20,150 bases of DNA from a virus: positions 1-20,150 of the IMG/VR virus record IMGVR_UViG_3300037160_000057; one strand, given 5' to 3'. This document shows positions 19,254-20,150 of this stretch, in pieces (position 1 is the stretch's first letter; the number at the start of each line of letters is the position of its first letter). The notes under the pieces were generated by a model, which was not told the origin of the DNA, searched no databases, and saw only the letters and a program-made list of their open reading frames with translations. Position numbers and translations under genes: made by a program.

Positions 19254-19268
19254 CCCTATTTCGCCCCT
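19254..19268 (+). promoter_or_regulatory. Repeated post-stop leader motif, copy 3
   Basis: CCCTATTTCGCCCCT begins one base after the TGA of the Cys-rich gene. It differs from copies 1 and 2 by one base in the core (A for G). Confidence 0.58.
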
Positions 19269-19289
19269 ACCATGAAAGAGGAAATGCAA

Positions 19290-19610
19290 ATGGCAGTGCA
19301 AATGAGCAAGAGTCTTCAGATGACGAAGAGCCAAATCAGCGCGTACCTGGCAGCCATGTTTGCCACGGTCAGCGGCTTGCCGGGGTTGATGTTCTTCCCG
19401 CGAGTCCGGGCGTTAATCACCACGCTCACGACCGCCGTTCAGGCGGAGGAAGCCGTGATCTTCGCGGCGCTGCCCGAGACGTTCACCGTGGCCAACCTCG
19501 TGGACACCCTGTTCGCGTGGGCCAAGACCAAGTACCCAGCGGTACTGTCGCTGCTGGAAATCCTTCAGTTCGTTTTGGACGGCATGCTGGTCGCCGTGCC
19601 GTCGCTGTAA
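19290..19610 (+). CDS. Hypothetical protein, cassette gene 4 (106 aa)
   Basis: Three in-frame ATGs (19272, 19284, 19290). AAAGAGGA at 19275-19282 has good spacing only to 19290, so that start is chosen. The product is mostly helical and rather hydrophobic: TKSQISAYLAAMFATVSGLP, a segment GLMFFPRVRALITTLTTAV, an acidic turn AEEAVIFAALPETFTVANLV and LLEILQFVLDGMLVAVPSL. No clear signal peptide; the final helix could be membrane-associated. No family recognised. It follows the third copy of the leader motif. Confidence 0.58.
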   Translation: MAVQMSKSLQMTKSQISAYLAAMFATVSGLPGLMFFPRVRALITTLTTAVQAEEAVIFAALPETFTVANLVDTLFAWAKTKYPAVLSLLEILQFVLDGMLVAVPSL

Positions 19611-19639
19611 CGATCCGCAGCACCCACGAGGGTACGATT

Positions 19640-19999
19640 GTGTGGAATCTGAACCCATTCGCACCGACGAACGCCCTGATTCAGCAGGCTAATTCGTTGT
19701 TGCAATCTCTTATCACGAAAGTGACAAACATGGCAAACTCGACTGACTTGGCGATCACGAAGCTCCAGGGAGACGTGACCAGCCTCACTACCGTCGTCTC
19801 CTCGGCGACGGCGCTCATCAACGGCTTCGCCGCTCAACTGGCAGCGGCCATCGCTGCTGCGCAGGCGGCGGGGGCGACTCCGGCCGAACTGCAAGCGCTG
19901 AGCGACCTGTCCACGGCGATTGTGGCTCAGGGTGCCAGTCTGGCCGCCGCAGTGACGGCCAATACGCCGCCCGCTCCGACTGGCCCGACCGGGCCGTGA
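19640..19999 (+). CDS. Coiled-coil phage protein (119 aa)
   Basis: GTG start with GAGGGT at 19628-19633; an alternative ATG at 19730 would remove the first 30 residues and has only a weak ribosome site. A longer in-frame ORF from 19517 is a shadow of the previous gene. Residues about 30-100 are a heptad-like helix (DLAITKLQGDVTSLTTVVSS, then ALINGFAAQLAAAIAAAQAA) followed by ATPAELQALSDLSTAIVAQG and a Pro/Thr-rich tail. The motif 'I..L..DV..LT.VV.SA..LI.G.AAQLAAA' with a terminal 'LAAAVTANTP' is widespread in phages of many hosts, but its function is not known. Confidence 0.62.
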   Translation: MWNLNPFAPTNALIQQANSLLQSLITKVTNMANSTDLAITKLQGDVTSLTTVVSSATALINGFAAQLAAAIAAAQAAGATPAELQALSDLSTAIVAQGASLAAAVTANTPPAPTGPTGP

Positions 20000-20018
20000 T
20001 GATCCTCTGTGGCAGAGG

Positions 20019-20062
20019 GCCGGGGATCAAGAGGAATGTCTGAGACTCCACCCCCGGCTTTT
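20019..20062 (+). terminator. Possible intrinsic terminator
   Basis: GCCGGGG (20019-20025) pairs with CCCCGGC (20052-20058), followed at once by TTTT (20059-20062). The 26-base loop is long for an intrinsic terminator, and only four Ts follow, so confidence is low. It lies in the 96-base gap after the coiled-coil gene, the largest gap near the end of the window. Confidence 0.35.
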
Positions 20063-20095
20063 GAATTGAGGCGCGACGATGGAAGGCAAGGCGTT

Positions 20096-20150
20096 ATGAA
20101 ACTGTCTGAAATTATTGCCGCTCTCCAAAATGAACAGGCGTCTTACGACA
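20096..20150 (+). CDS. Start of a small phage protein, 3'-partial
   Basis: ATG 20096 with AAGG upstream; the window ends after 18 codons. The visible N-terminus MKLSEIIAALQNEQASYD fits a common small phage/bacterial family that begins MKLSELIAALxxx and usually continues with an acidic D-x-x-V stretch. The remainder is outside the window, so only the family resemblance is offered. Confidence 0.45.
   Translation, partial: MKLSEIIAALQNEQASYD

Overview
The window is a tightly packed, single-strand (+) block of tailed-phage genes: a siphovirus-type head-to-tail morphogenesis module, then adhesion/baseplate genes, then a run of accessory and very small genes. It is a phage or prophage genome or a metagenomic contig of one. 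GC is high, about 60% by eye. Several protein families (the capsid C-terminus, the tube, the tape-measure-adjacent 282-residue protein, the papain-like NSWG protease, the secreted proline-linker protein) match what I remember from phages and prophages of Planctomycetota. I therefore infer a planctomycete-type host with moderate confidence; no host gene is present to confirm it. No integrase, tRNA, rRNA or CRISPR array was seen.

Layout. 2-3343: end of the major capsid gene (gene open at the left edge), a DUF2190-type capsid/decoration protein with a C-terminal extension, three small genes of unknown role and a probable head-completion protein. 3380-6144: three surface or structural proteins, including a parallel beta-helix protein (tail-spike-like). 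6144-8310: tail terminator-like protein, neck/tail-completion protein, tail tube, and a tail assembly chaperone gene whose 3' half carries a clear programmed -1 frameshift signal joining it to a downstream reading frame, as in lambda G/GT. 8314-9987: a 557-residue tape measure. 9989-12026: distal tail or baseplate proteins, one with a C1q/TNF-like C-terminal domain. 12036-12064: a candidate sigma70-type promoter that would start a second transcription unit. 12105-15656: virion-surface candidates, dominated by a 622-residue protein with 12 tandem Trp/Pro-rich repeats. 15671-18739: small and membrane proteins, a zinc-ribbon miniprotein, a secreted proline-linker protein, an HNH endonuclease and a papain-like cysteine protease. 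18740-19610: a cassette of four small genes, three with the same short motif right after the preceding stop codon; it includes a RanBP2-type zinc finger miniprotein and a 47-residue protein with 16 cysteines. 19640-20150: a coiled-coil protein, a possible terminator and the first codons of another gene.

How it works together: most neighbours overlap by 1-4 bases (ATGA, TAATG, GTGA) or are a few bases apart, so the genes are probably co-transcribed and translationally coupled. The first 12 kb would build head, neck and a long non-contractile tail (no sheath gene seen). The 12-15.7 kb part probably decorates the tail tip or virion surface. The 15.7-19.6 kb part looks like accessory, exit or host-interaction functions; no recognisable endolysin is present. 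The most notable observations are the complete frameshift signal at 7882-7930, the Trp/Pro repeat protein, the cysteine-rich miniprotein and the repeated leader motif.
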